Assembly: GCA_029215795.1 (NCBI GenBank)
Contig: JARDYH010000002.1
Span: forward strand, 269,770,310 to 269,834,309
DNA from: Anniella stebbinsi
Taxonomy: Eukaryota; Chordata; Lepidosauria; Squamata; Anniellidae
Direction of reading: 5' to 3'
Length of the DNA stretch: 64,000 nucleotides
How positions within the stretch are numbered: position 1 is the first letter of the stretch; each line of letters starts with the position of its first letter. Both the position numbers and the translations under genes were made by a program. Below the pieces are notes generated by a model. It saw nothing but the letters and a program-made list of their open reading frames with translations. It did no database searches and was not told the origin of the DNA. Positions 20,648 through 30,560 of the stretch are shown here, piece after piece.

Positions 20648-20740
20648 AAGCAGAGCATAAGAAAATAAGAACCGTACTGGATCAGACCAAGAGTCCCTCT
20701 AGTCCAGCATTATGTTCACCCAGAGGCCAACCAAAGTTGA
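20648..20740 (-). mobile_element. CR1/L2-type LINE 3' tail
   Basis: The minus strand ends ...TGGACTAGAGGGACTCTTGG and TCTGATCCAGTACGGTTCTT, matching the terminal part of 2728-3090. Confidence 0.6.
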
Positions 20741-21525
20741 CTTTGTTCAGCTTTTAACCCTTGCTCCGCTGAGCAGGCTTCTGATTTCCTGCAACTGGGC
20801 CTACCTTTTCGCTGAGTTTTGCCGGCACTTCTCTGGAGTCCCAGTCTGGAACAGGGTAAGCCCGCTCTACACACACCCATGCGAGCGCAGAAACACGCCA
20901 AATCAGAATCACACTCCTTTCGTAATATAAAATGGATACCCAACAGACTAGGCTCCTCAATTCAGATGTGGTGATACCATCCTTCCTACATGCCATTTTT
21001 CATTGTTCTGCACAATCAGTGAGTATGTTTCATCTCCCAGGGTTGCCGTGCTCTGGCACCGGTCTTGCAACTTTTTCCTCCTCTTCTGACAAACAAATCA
21101 TTCTGTGACTGAAATCACCACTTGAGCATCTTTTCAAAAACAAATTGCCTAGCAGACAGTAATCAATTCTGTGTCTCCATGTTATTACAGCTATGAATGA
21201 CCCCTAAAAATTAACCTGTCTTTTGGGAATGCTCTTCAACCAGAAGCAAGCAAATCTTGCAAGAGGGGAAGATTCAGCTTTGTTCCATTCAAACACAGGA
21301 ATGCAAATATTCTGCGGTCTTGAAAAAGAAGGAGCTATTCTTTCCTAATGAATCTAGTCATGGTTTTCAGTGTTTCTGAAGAAACAACTCCCAAATTTGG
21401 TACACAAGGAGGGGCCATAGATCAAAGGTACAGTACCTGCTGGCATGATACAAAAGGGATCAGGTTCATTGCTGACATTGCCAGCAAAAAAAAGGAGTGT
21501 GCTAGATGCGGAAGTGGACAGAAGG
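20741..21525. other. Interval without recognised feature
   Basis: No gene or repeat family that I can support. Confidence 0.4.
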
Positions 21526-21780
21526 CAGATCTGCAGATGTCTTGGACTTCAACTCCCAGAAGCCTCTGCCAGCATGGCCAATGGTCAGGAATTCTGGGAA
21601 CTGAAGTCCAAAACATCTGGAGAACTACTTCCTGCCCACCAGTTAGAGATTATGTCAGATCAACCTTCCCTAACCTGGTGCCCTCCAGATGTTTTGGACT
21701 GCAACTCCCATCATCCCTGTCCATTGGGCACGCTGGCTAGGGCTTACCTGAGTTGTAGTCCAGAACATCTGAAGGGACAT
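21526..21780. mobile_element. Two palindromic hAT-like MITEs of the AACTCCCA family
   Basis: About 21526-21625 (TTGGACTTCAACTCCCAG and its inverse GGGAACTGAAGTCCAA) and 21660-21780 (CTGGTGCCCTCCAGATG and GAGTTGTAGTCCAGAACATC). Confidence 0.6.
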
Positions 21781-21811
21781 CATAATCATGGAGCTAGAAT
21801 AGGGTTTATAG

Positions 21812-23307
21812 TAGGGGTGTGCATCAAGCAGACACGAGCCCTGTAATGGATACTACCAAGGATCAAAGGGATCGAGACCAGAGTGATCCTTCCTTGCACG
21901 CATGGCTGCAAAACTCAGCTAGGCTCAGCCGTTCTGCTTGAAAAGTGAAAGTAGGAAAGGAAACACGAGCCCTGTAATGGATACTACTAGCAAGGATCAA
22001 AGGGATCGAGACGAGAGAGTGTTTCCTTTTCTTCGCGGGAAGCGGGAGGGGAAGACCTGGCCTCTGTAGAAATTTTTTTGAAACATGTAATTTAAAAATT
22101 CCATAGCCATCAAATGCCTGGACCTATAATTCTGAAATTTCTGACACATATCTACCCCTAACCCATCTACAAAGTGAGCAATGTTCAGACTTCTAACTTT
22201 TAAAATAAAAAGTTATAGGCGTTTCTTTCCTCATTGTTTCAAAAATACCTTGCCACCACATGCCTGGACCCAGCTGTCTGAAATTTTACACACATATCAA
22301 GCCAAGTGGTACCTGTAATGTGCCCATGTTTCCTGTTTGTATCTTCAAAAATAAAAAAGTGGGAGGCGTAACTGTATTTACCCCACCACTACCCATTTTT
22401 CTAAAATTAATTGCCACACAAGGCAAGCACCTACGTTTCCGAAATTTCACACACATAGGTCCCAAGGTACCGCCTACAATGTGGCAAAGTTTCATGTGTG
22501 TAACTTTAAAAATGACAAAGTTATAGGCATTCCTGGGTATTTATTAAAAAATTAATTGCCACACAAGGCAAGCACCTACGTTTCCGAAATTTCACACACA
22601 TGGGTCCCAAGGTACCACCTACAATGTGGCAAAGTTTCATGTGTGTAACTTTAAAAATGACAAAGTTATAGGTGTTTCTTTCCTCATTGTTTCAAAAATT
22701 AATTGCCACACAAGGAAAGCTCCAATGTTTCTGAAATTTCACACACATATCAAGGCAAGTGGTACCTGTAATGTACCCAAGTTTCCTGTTTGTATCTTCA
22801 AAAATAAAAAAATGGGAGGCGTAACTGTATTTACCCCACTACTACCCATTTTTCTAAAAATTAATTGCCACACAAGACAAGCACCTACGTTTCTGAAATT
22901 TCACACACATAGGTCCCAAGGTACCCCCTACAATGTGGCAAAGTTTCATGTGTGTAACTTTAAAAATGACAAAGTTATAGGCATTCCTGGGTATTTATTA
23001 AAAAATTAATTGCCACAAAATGCATGCACCAATCTTTCTGAAATTTCTCACAGATAACTACCCCTAACCAGTCTACAATGTGCCCAAGTTTCATCCTTCT
23101 ATCTTTAAAAATGAAAAAGTTATAGGCGTTTTTGTAAAACAATACTTGGCTATGGGAAAAAGCATTCAAAATGGCGTCCGATCCGGATCGGACATCTGGT
23201 CCGATCCGATCCGACCAGCCTCCGATCCGATCCGATCCGATCCGACCCCCCAGGTCCGATTCCGATCCGCTATCCGATCCGATCCGGGGGGTCAGTGCAC
23301 ATCCCTA
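21812..23307. mobile_element. GATCC hAT-like element, internally deleted copy, 1496 bp
   Basis: Ends TAGGGGTGTGCATC and GTGCACATCCCTA. Exact 8-bp duplications GTTTATAG at 21804-21811 and 23308-23315. Only about 14 bp of the left GATCC end is kept. It then jumps straight to the GACACGAGCCCTGTAATGG tandem block seen at 6760-6946 of the long element and follows it to the right terminus, including the (GATCC)n block at 23176-23290. The target was a CR1-like LINE fragment. Confidence 0.9.
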
Positions 23308-23315
23308 GTTTATAG

Positions 23316-23600
23316 GCCATCTGATTGAACCCCTTCCTCGGTGCAGGAAATCCAGAGATTGAAGCTGTCCAGCCTCTGTTTGAAGAAATCCAGTGAATTA
23401 CAGCCCACCAACCCTCTAGGTAATTGATTCCATTGTTGAACTGCTCTTACTGCACAGAGGTTTTTCCTAATGTTCAGCCAAAATCTATCCTCCTGTAATT
23501 TAAGCCCATCAGATCTAATCCTGCAATCTGAGGCAGTCATTTTTGGAAAACAAATGGGATTGTATTTGTAATTTTTAAGTACTATCATTGTGAGTTTTAT
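23316..23600 (-). mobile_element. CR1-like LINE C-terminal fragment
   Basis: The minus frame 23588-23310 reads WLNIRKNLCAVRAVQQWNQL then PRGLV and FFKQRLDSFN. This fits the RLDIRKNFFTVRVVxHWNxLP and FKxRLD block near the CR1 ORF2 C-terminus. It was split by the 21812-23307 element. Confidence 0.65.
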
Positions 23601-23689
23601 GCAGGACTTTCACAACCTGTAGTTTCTCTTGAGAAAGAAAGAACACCCCAACATTCTTTTTAAAAAATAATTAAAAAAAAAACACTTTG

Positions 23690-23930
23690 CAGACCTTGCA
23701 ATCATTTTGGCACCAACTCAAAACTTTTCTGTTTGCCTTGCCATTTTAAATTAGTTAATCTGTCGTACTATGTTTTTACTGCCTTTTAATGGTGTTTGAT
23801 GACTACATTTTATTGTTTTTATTGCATTTTATGGTTCTATGATAATTTTTAGTTGGATTTATTGTTCACGGCCCTGATATCATTTGATGAAGGGTGGCTT
23901 ATGGCTATTCAAATATTTTTTTTATTTAAA
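23690..23930 (+). mobile_element. L2-like LINE 3' UTR
   Basis: TTTTCTGTTTGCCTTGCCATT and the T-rich 3' UTR with TTGATGAAGGGTGGCTTATGG run into a poly-T/TTTA tail. The layout matches the other L2-like tails. Confidence 0.5.
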
Positions 23931-24187
23931 AACACCCGCTTTGCATTTATAAAGCAGCATTCTCAAAGTTCTTTGCTCATGTTACCAGTGATCTTTTCAA
24001 CAATCCTGCAGTGTTAGGTAACTACTATTAATGCTATTTTACAGACGGGATGGAGCTGATGAGGCTCAAAGACATGACTTGCCAAAAAACACTTGGTGAA
24101 TTCATTCCTTGGGTGAGCTTGTTCTCTTATGGCCATGTGATGATGGGAGGACACAAAAACACACTTATCTCTTTGAGGTTTTGCCAA

Positions 24188-24500
24188 TAGGGTGACCATA
24201 TGGAAAGGAGAACAAGGCTCCTGTATTTTTAACAATTACATAGAAAAGGGATTTTCAGCAGGTGTCATTTGTATGTACGCAGCACCTGGTGAAATCTCCT
24301 CTTCATCATAACAAAGCTGCAGGAATCCTGCCCTCTTATGTATCTGGTCACTCTAGTATAGCTTCCGCAGCTTTAACTGCTGTGATGAAGAGGGAATTTC
24401 ACCAGGTGCTGCATGCATGCAAATGACACCTGAAATTCCCTTTTCTATGCAACTGTTAAAGATACAGCAGCCCTGTCCTCCTTTCCATATGCTCACCCTA
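24188..24500 (-). mobile_element. hAT MITE, TAGGGTGACCATATG family, copy 2
   Basis: Left end TAGGGTGACCATATGG. Arms TTCCCTCTTCATCACAAC.. are inverted in the second half. The right end CATATGCTCACCCTA abuts the next hAT-like element. The central GTATCTGGTCACTCTAG segment sets the orientation. The duplication is lost or shared at the junction. Confidence 0.7.
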
Positions 24501-25075
24501 GGGTGACCAGATTATGAGAATCAAAATCCCGGAACCCCCACCACCACCCCCACCACCCAAAACAACCCCCCTACCGCGCACCCGCGCACCCGTGCCACCC
24601 CCCCACCCGCCCCGTGCCCCCGCGCCGCCCCCACGCCCCCGCGCCGCCCCCCCCCACCCGCCCCGCGCACCCGCCCCACGCTCCTTACCTGCTGCTGCTG
24701 GGGCGTCCGCTTCCCTCCGGTGCTCGGAATCTACTGAGAAACAGGCTTCCTGGCCTGTCTCTCAGTAGCGCGCCGGGTGATTATGTCATCACCCGGCGCG
24801 CTACTGAGAGACAGGCCGCAAAGCCTGTTTCTCAGTAGATTTCGAGCACCGGAGGGAAGCCCCAGCAGGTAAGTGCCTCGCGCCCCCCCGCCCCGCCCCC
24901 CCACCCCACGCGCCCACGCCGCCCCCCCACCCACCCCGTGCGCCCGCACCGCCCCCACCCCCACCCCGCGCCCCCGCGCCATGCACCCGCTCTGCCCTCT
25001 CACCCGCCCCGTGCACCCGCGCTGCCTCCCCACCCGCCCCACGCACCCATGCCGCCCCCCACCCGCACCTTTAAC
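24499..25075. mobile_element. GC-rich hAT-like element, right end missing
   Basis: The left end is TAGGGTGACCAGATTATGAG, then TCAAAATCCCGGAACCCCCA and long C-rich CCCGCGCACCCGC arrays around a 189-bp palindrome (24685-24873). No matching right terminus was found up to 25110. Several proline/arginine-rich frames here are low-complexity artefacts. Confidence 0.5.
24685..24873. promoter_or_regulatory. Palindrome with CRE-like centre and outward 5' splice donors
   Basis: Centre GGGTGATTATGTCATCACCC at 24775-24794, inside CGCGCCGGG...CCCGGCGCG. Arms of about 90-100 bp end on the plus strand in CAG/GTAAGT (GT at 24869) and on the minus strand in CAG/GTAAGG (24685-24691). It looks like a bidirectional promoter with two first-exon donors. 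The function is inferred only. Confidence 0.4.
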
Positions 25076-25215
25076 CACCGATGGTCGGATGTCACCAGCA
25101 AACACAGGCAACCTACATGTCCATGTTTCTTAAAATCAATCAAAGCCCCTTCTCACTTGACTGCATTAGCACAGGATACATTTTTTCTGTGGTTTTATCC
25201 CATCCTAGAAACGAA

Positions 25216-25500
25216 AAACCAAAAAAAGGAGAGAAACAGGTTCTCAGAATGCTAAGAATACTTTATTTCCAAGCCCAACGAATTTTGGCCTATGTTGTTT
25301 TTTAAGGCCTTCTTCAGGGGGTTGCTAAGAGATGCCTGCAGAAATACTCCTAACAGGATGGTAGACTCCTATGATAATTACTGGCGACTGGGGCAACCCC
25401 CTAAGGAAGGCCTTAAAAAACAACATAGGCCGAATTGCATTGAGGTTGGAAATAAAGTATTCTTAGCATTCTGAGAACCTGCTTCTCTCCTTTTTTTTAT
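25216..25500. mobile_element. Inverted pair of Penelope-like 3' ends
   Basis: The left copy (25216-25330, minus) and right copy (25388-25500, plus) each hold an AAGGCC...GGCC stem, GAAxxxCGTTG-type block, AATAAAGTATTCTTAGCATT and GAGAACCTG. The left copy keeps CTGAAGA. The right has AAGGAAG in its place. About 105-bp arms around a ~60-bp spacer would fold into a hairpin. Confidence 0.5.
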
Positions 25501-25514
25501 CCCATCCCACCACA

Positions 25515-25859
25515 GGCCTCATCTACAAGAATTCACCTTTACACCTGGTTAGGCGATTATGCGCATATTCGCAGAAGCACATTTACTCCTAATACCTCTG
25601 TACGAGAGCCGGCGAAGCGCATTACTGGATGACCGAAACGTGATTTAAACTGTTAACATGCGGAGAATCGCTTGTTCACATAGTCAGAATGTGCTTTAAC
25701 GGCCGGAGCAAAATAAAACTCGCTATTTTACGCGCATTCGATAATGCGCATAATTGGAGAGAAAACGCGCCTCTACACCCGATTTGCGCTCCGTTCTTGT
25801 ACAGGTAAAATTTTTAATGTGCCTTGAAAGAGCTTTAAATGCCTCTTGTAGAGGCAGCC
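25515..25859 (+). mobile_element. Harbinger-like MITE (CTCTACAAG family), copy 2
   Basis: Ends GGCCTCATCTACAAGAATTC and (reverse complement of right) GGCTGCCTCTACAAGAGG. ACA flanks both sides (25512-25514 and 25860-25862). 345 bp, with the shared AATGCGCATAATTGG core. Confidence 0.85.
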
Positions 25860-25908
25860 ACAGTAATATTTGGAAGGCCAAAGCTGTGTGTGTGGAGTCA
25901 ATCACACT

Positions 25909-26446
25909 GGCTGCATTCGGACAACACATTAAGCAACTGGGGGGGAGGGGGGAATCATCAGTTGTGTTGCTTATTGTGTTGTGTGAAGGGTAACACACCG
26001 CTCACAAACTACTGACGGTATGCTATTCCGCCCAAATAAGCAACTGAGAGAAACAACTGGCTTGCAAGTTGTTTAGCTCAAAGCCAGTTGTTTAAAGTGT
26101 TGTGTGAAGGGGTGAGTGTGTTAATGGCGTGTGGTGAGTGGGTTAAAACACAAGCCCATAGAGGCAGGCGGCAAAAGCAACCAAAGCGGCGGCTGCCACT
26201 CTGCTACAACTGGTGCAACTTGCAGAGGCTGCTGGGATAGAACTGGGAGGACTGAGGAAGGAGGGAGGGTGGGGAGAGGGGCAGGGGCTGTGTCAGTGAA
26301 ATGCTGGGTTGACTATTAGTCCACTCAATGCCAGCCCCAACCACCCACAGTTTAGGAATATGTTGTGTGGGGAGTACCCACAAAATAACTAACTATGAGT
26401 TGGCTACTCAACCCACCATTGACTAATGTGTTGTCCGAATGCAGCC
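25909..26446. mobile_element. Harbinger-like element (GGCTGCATTCGGACAACAC ends), 538 bp
   Basis: Perfect 18-bp inverted ends GGCTGCATTCGGACAACA, flanked by ACT at 25906-25908 and 26447-26449. The interior repeats GTGTTGTGTGAAGGGT blocks. No transposase. A shorter relative lies at 50564-50778, also with ACT flanks. Confidence 0.75.
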
Positions 26447-26454
26447 ACTGAGTC

Positions 26455-26900
26455 CTTCCCACCAGATTGCTACCCAAGCAGGAACAGCAGATTGGCCCTA
26501 ATTCCAGCTTTTCAAATGTTACTGTGTCAGTGTAGGACATTGCCACAGAAAAGTGGCTCCCACAAGCTTCCATCCAGTGCCAGCACCTGGCTTTTGAGAC
26601 ACCCTCTGTGGGCTCCTTCCCTGAGTGAGTCCACCTTCTCACTGACATTGTCACCAGCTGCTCTTGCTTCTCATCTACTTTCCCATCATTGCTACTGCTT
26701 GCTTGCTTGCTTGACAGGCAGAGAGCAAGTAAGCTGTGGCATCTGCTGTTGCTGCTCACAAGCAGGTTGCAATGGTGGAAAGGAGGAGGAACTCCAGGGT
26801 GCTCTTGGCAGTGGGCTCCTGATCGGCTGTGGGTCCTCAGCAGGGGCCTGTCCATGCCTGCCCTTGGTGTCGGCCCTGCTTCCATCCATGTGGAATGCAG
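26455..26900 (+). repeat. Unclassified dispersed repeat, copy A
   Basis: Shares GAGTCCACC, CACTGxxATTGTCACCAGCTG, CATTGCTACxxCTTGCTTGC and TTGACAGGCAGAG in the same order with 56290-56545. Not simple sequence. No coding domain recognised despite a 177-codon minus frame and a 232-codon plus frame. Confidence 0.5.
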
Positions 26901-27770
26901 CTATGAATGTTAAAAACATGACACTAGGCCACTGCATGGTTAACTTCTGTTTGTATGTCAGTCTCCCAAACCAATTATGGAGATCTGGGTGCGTAAGCAG
27001 AATTCTACACATTCTGGATCAGGAACCACAGGGGTATATCAAAAAACATATCCAAGGGGCGATCTACACGGCACCAATTTCACTGCTGAGCCCCCTCAAA
27101 AAACCTGCAGCATCGCACTTGTGAAGTGACAACCATTGTGATACATGGGCAGGACTAAACATGGAATATCCTGCTCCGAAACTTCGCCGGATTTATTACA
27201 CTACTGTAATGCACAGCAAATAGCAACTAACAATGGGGCTCTGGAAGTATTTTTTTTTCTCCTGCTCAACTCCGTAGCATGAAAGGATGCGTCTGTGCAC
27301 CTACGCAGCTTCTATGCACCTACAGATGTGTCTGTGCACCTACACAGCCTCTCTCAGCTGTGCTCCTTCGTAGCTACGAAGCTTTGAATCAACAGGGTTC
27401 ACACACACACTCGTTCACATGCTCATAAAGTGAAATGGAGGAGTTCCTTCTGAATAGACATGCAAACACCTACCCTCATGCCCCTCTCTTTCCTTGCAGT
27501 GGGAGGTGTACCCCAAAGTGCCCAGCTACCCCACTGCACAATTGCAGTAAAGACTGGAAAGGCAATGATTGAGCCCACATTCACAACAGCACAGTTTTAA
27601 AGTAGAAGGGCCTTACTGCAATGGAAGGTAATGAGTTACTTCTGGGTAGCCATGTTTAGCCCTCTGCTCTTACCCTGCCCCTGCTCCATGCAACTTTCCC
27701 TTCGGCCAATCAGCACCACTTCCACAAGCCTGCACTGAAGCCAGCTCAGGTCACACAGACTTCCATACTG
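26901..27770. other. Interval without recognised feature
   Basis: No gene seen. A short local repetition TGTGCACCTACGCAGC/TGTGCACCTACACAGC lies near 27292-27350. Confidence 0.4.
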
Positions 27771-28090
27771 TAGGCTGACCAGATAAAATCCAGGTCAGGG
27801 CTCATATAACTTTAACAGTTGTAGAGAAAAAGGAATTTCAGCCAGTGTCATTTGTATGCAATTAGTTCCTGGTGAAATTCCCTCTTCATCACAACAGTGA
27901 AAGGTGCAGGGGCCCTGCCTTCTTCTGTATATAGTCACTCTAGTATAGTGCATGCACCTTTAACTGTTGTGATGAAGAGGGAGTATCACCAGGAACTAAC
28001 TGCATACAAATGACACTGGCTGAAATTCCCTTTTCTCTACAACTGTTAAAGTTACATAAGCCCTGACCTGGATTTTATCTGGTCAGCCTA
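27771..28090 (-). mobile_element. hAT MITE, TAGGGTGACCATATG family, 320 bp, copy 3
   Basis: Left end TAGGCTGACCAGATAAAATC, right end GGTCAGCCTA. Exact 8-bp duplication CCATACTG at 27763-27770 and 28091-28098. The near-palindromic arms of ~150 bp would form a long hairpin. Confidence 0.9.
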
Positions 28091-28124
28091 CCATACTGCA
28101 GTAAATCCAGTGATGGGGAAATCC

Positions 28125-28444
28125 TAGGCTGACCATATGAAAAGGAGGACAGGGCTCATGTAACTTTAACCGTTGTAGAGAAAAGGGAATTTCAGCAGGT
28201 GTCATTTGTATGCAATTAGTTCCTGGTGAAATTCCCTCTTCATCACAACAGTTAAAGCTGCAGGGGCCCTGCCTTCTTTTGTATATGGTCACTCTAGTAT
28301 AGTGCCTGCAACTTTAACTGTTGTGATGAAGAGGGAATTTCACCAGGAACTAATTGCATACAAATGACTCTAGCTGAAATTCCCTTTTCTCTTCAACTGT
28401 TAAAGTTACATGAGCCCTGACCTCCTTTTCATATGGTCAGCCTA
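28125..28444 (-). mobile_element. hAT MITE, TAGGGTGACCATATG family, 320 bp, copy 4
   Basis: Left end TAGGCTGACCATATG, right end CATATGGTCAGCCTA. Exact 8-bp duplication GGAAATCC at 28117-28124 and 28445-28452. It lies 34 bp from copy 3, in the same orientation by its central segment. Confidence 0.9.
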
Positions 28445-28622
28445 GGAAATCCATAACAAAATGGATTTAGGGTGAGAAATGCCACATTACCTACGGAGAG
28501 AGGTGTACGCCCTCTGACACAATCGACTTGGGATGGAGTAGAACTGGAGTAAAAGCTCCGTGTAGCTACCCACCAGGTAAGAGGGCATAGGATTCCTGCC
28601 TAAAACTACTGGAAACAATTTA

Positions 28623-28749
28623 GGGTGCAATCCTATGCATGTTTAGACAGGGAAAACTCCTACAGCATCTCTCCTGTCAACAATGCTAGCTGGGGCATGC
28701 TAGGAGGTGTAGGAGTTCTTTCTGCCTAAATATGCATAGGATTGCTCCC
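28623..28749. mobile_element. Small Harbinger-like MITE, 127 bp, TTA duplication
   Basis: Ends GGGTGCAATCCTATGCATG and (reverse complement) GGGAGCAATCCTATGCATA, flanked by TTA at 28620-28622 and 28750-28752. The TTTAGACAG/TGTCTAAA-type palindrome also occurs at 13438-13497. The TWA-type site fits PIF/Harbinger. Confidence 0.7.
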
Positions 28750-28752
28750 TTA

Positions 28753-29599
28753 GAAGACCAAATTGGAAAGATTAGCTTTAACTCCTTTTCAAAAAACCAA
28801 TTTCATAGCTATGAAATGTGTGTATGTGATTAAAGCAAGTTTGGCAATTAATTCACATTGACCATCTTTACCATTTACCTTTCCATCAGTTATATTCTAG
28901 GTGTCTTCTTCTAGTCTCCTTTTACTACTTGACCTCTGCCTGTCTTTCTCACCCAAACACACAGGGTTTGGCCCAGATTTAGGCATGTCCAACTGGGCTG
29001 GCAGAAGTGGGCATCATCACCCCCTCCTCTCCACTGCAGCTCCACCAGCCCCTACAAAATGGTTTAGGGGACCCAGTTGAATGGAGTGAGCTGTGATGGG
29101 GAGGGGGGATCCCTGAAAATTGGGCACTTTCCTTGAGTTGAGCTCTTCCCTCCATGGAAGGCAGATCCTTGATACATTCCAACCCACAGAACATGTAACT
29201 GCCTACTGTTAGGGTTGCCAACTTTTGAAGTACACCCTGCAGCTGTACCTTTAACAACCTTTTGATCTGCAGGCTGTAGTTTGTGATAATAATGCTTCTT
29301 CTCCCTATGCCATTAAAAGCTTCATCTGCTAATTTCTACAGATCAATCTGCTGCTACCACTAAAGGTACAAGAACAGGAAAAAACTGGAGCTGTTTGTCA
29401 CTCAGCATCCCTCCAAACCATTCACAACCCTCTGAGCTTATTAGAGAAGGCAAGGGGAAATGCTAGAGTGACAAACTTACTAGGCAAAGCTTGTCAAATG
29501 ACTGCACCCCCATTCTAACATAGGGCTGCACAAGTCATGAACCACCAAGCTGGATGCACCTCACCAGCAGCCATGTGCATATGGGCCCCTAGACTCTTG
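28753..29599. other. Interval without recognised feature
   Basis: No gene or repeat family that I can support. Confidence 0.4.
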
Positions 29600-29665
29600 G
29601 AGCTTCTCTACATAAGCAAATTTATTGCACACTCATGATTGGCCACTCACAGAAATTTGTAGGTT
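29600..29665 (-). repeat. Copy of the GTGAGTGGCCAATCATGAG repeat
   Basis: The minus strand reads TTCTGTGAGTGGCCAATCAT then GAGTGTGCAATAAATTTGC, as at 54415-54470. Confidence 0.55.
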
Positions 29666-29673
29666 ATTTATAA

Positions 29674-30552
29674 TAGGGATGTGCAGTGGATCAGATCCGA
29701 TCCACGATCCGAATCCGATCCAGGAGGAAATTGGATAAATTATCCGATTTCCGATCTCACCGCTGGATCGGCCGATCCAATCCAAACCGATCCGAAAAGG
29801 TTCCGATCCAGTTCGGATGGATCGGCGGATCGGCGGGCGCCTGCTGGCGCCCGCCGCCACTTCCATTGGCGGGCGCCAGCAGGCGCCCGCCGATGGAAGT
29901 GGACAGCGGGGGGGGAGCTTCCCTAGGGGGCGGGGGGAGGAGAGGAGGGGGGCGCGCGGCACACTTACCTTACAGGGACGTCCGCTCCTGTCCGGCGCCG
30001 GCTGCTACTGCGAGCGGGCTTCGCGGCCTGCTCCAGGGTGGCGCGCCGGGTGATGACATCACCCAGCGCGCCACCCTGGAGCAGGCCGCGAAGCCCGCTT
30101 GCAGTAGCAGCCAGCGCCGGATGGGAGTGGACGTCCCTGTAAGGTAAGCAGTGGCAGGGGGGAGGGGGCTTACTCCCCCCGGGGCCGTCTGCTTTCATCC
30201 GCTAGCGCCCGTGGGCGCCAGCAGATGGAAGTGGATGGCCCCGGGGGGGTACGGAGCGCGGGGGAGGAGGCTTACCTGCCGGGGCCATCCACAACAGACG
30301 GCCCTGGGGGGGAGGGAGTTAGCCCCCCACTCACCCATCCGCCGCCATTTTTTCCTCATAGACTTGCATTGCAATGCAAGTCTATGGGGGGGGGGGGAAA
30401 TGGCGGCCGATCCAAAAATTTCCGATTTTTGGATCGGGATCGGACTCGATCCAGTCCAGGGGGCCTCCGATTTTGTCCGATCCGATCCGTGACAAAATTG
30501 GAGGTCCCGATCCGGGTCCCAATCCGATCCGGGAGGTCCATGCACACCCCTA
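29674..30552. mobile_element. GATCC hAT-like element, third copy, 879 bp
   Basis: Ends TAGGGATGTGCAG and TGCACACCCCTA. Flanks ATTTATAA (29666-29673) and ATTTATAT (30553-30560), 7 of 8. GATCC-rich arms (about 29690-29835 and 30405-30540) enclose GC-rich palindromes instead of the ~150-bp units of the other copies, so ends are shared while the cargo differs. Confidence 0.85.
29963..30149. promoter_or_regulatory. Palindrome with CRE-like centre and outward 5' splice donors, second case
   Basis: Centre GGGTGATGACATCACCC at 30048-30064, flanked by GGCGCGC. The arms end in AAG/GTAAGC on plus (GT at 30144) and AAG/GTAAGT on minus (29963-29968). Another minus-strand CAG/GTAAG lies at about 30271-30276. 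It has the same plan as 24685-24873 with different arm sequence. Promoter activity is inference. Confidence 0.4.
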
Positions 30553-30560
30553 ATTTATAT

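Noticed and set aside
24514..25133. Proline- and alanine-rich frames on both strands
   Set aside because: Low-complexity C-rich arrays inside a transposon. Opposite-strand frames of similar length show it is compositional.
26426..27124. A 232-codon plus-strand frame
   Set aside because: It overlaps the end of a Harbinger-like element and an unclassified repeat, is Cys/Leu/Ser-rich without a domain, and the related copy at 56290-56545 does not keep the frame.
24188..28444. Central segment of the TAGGGTGACCATATG MITEs appearing inverted between copies, like a flip-flop switch
   Set aside because: The arms are near-perfect palindromes, so insertion in the opposite orientation gives exactly this appearance. 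No inversion mechanism is needed.
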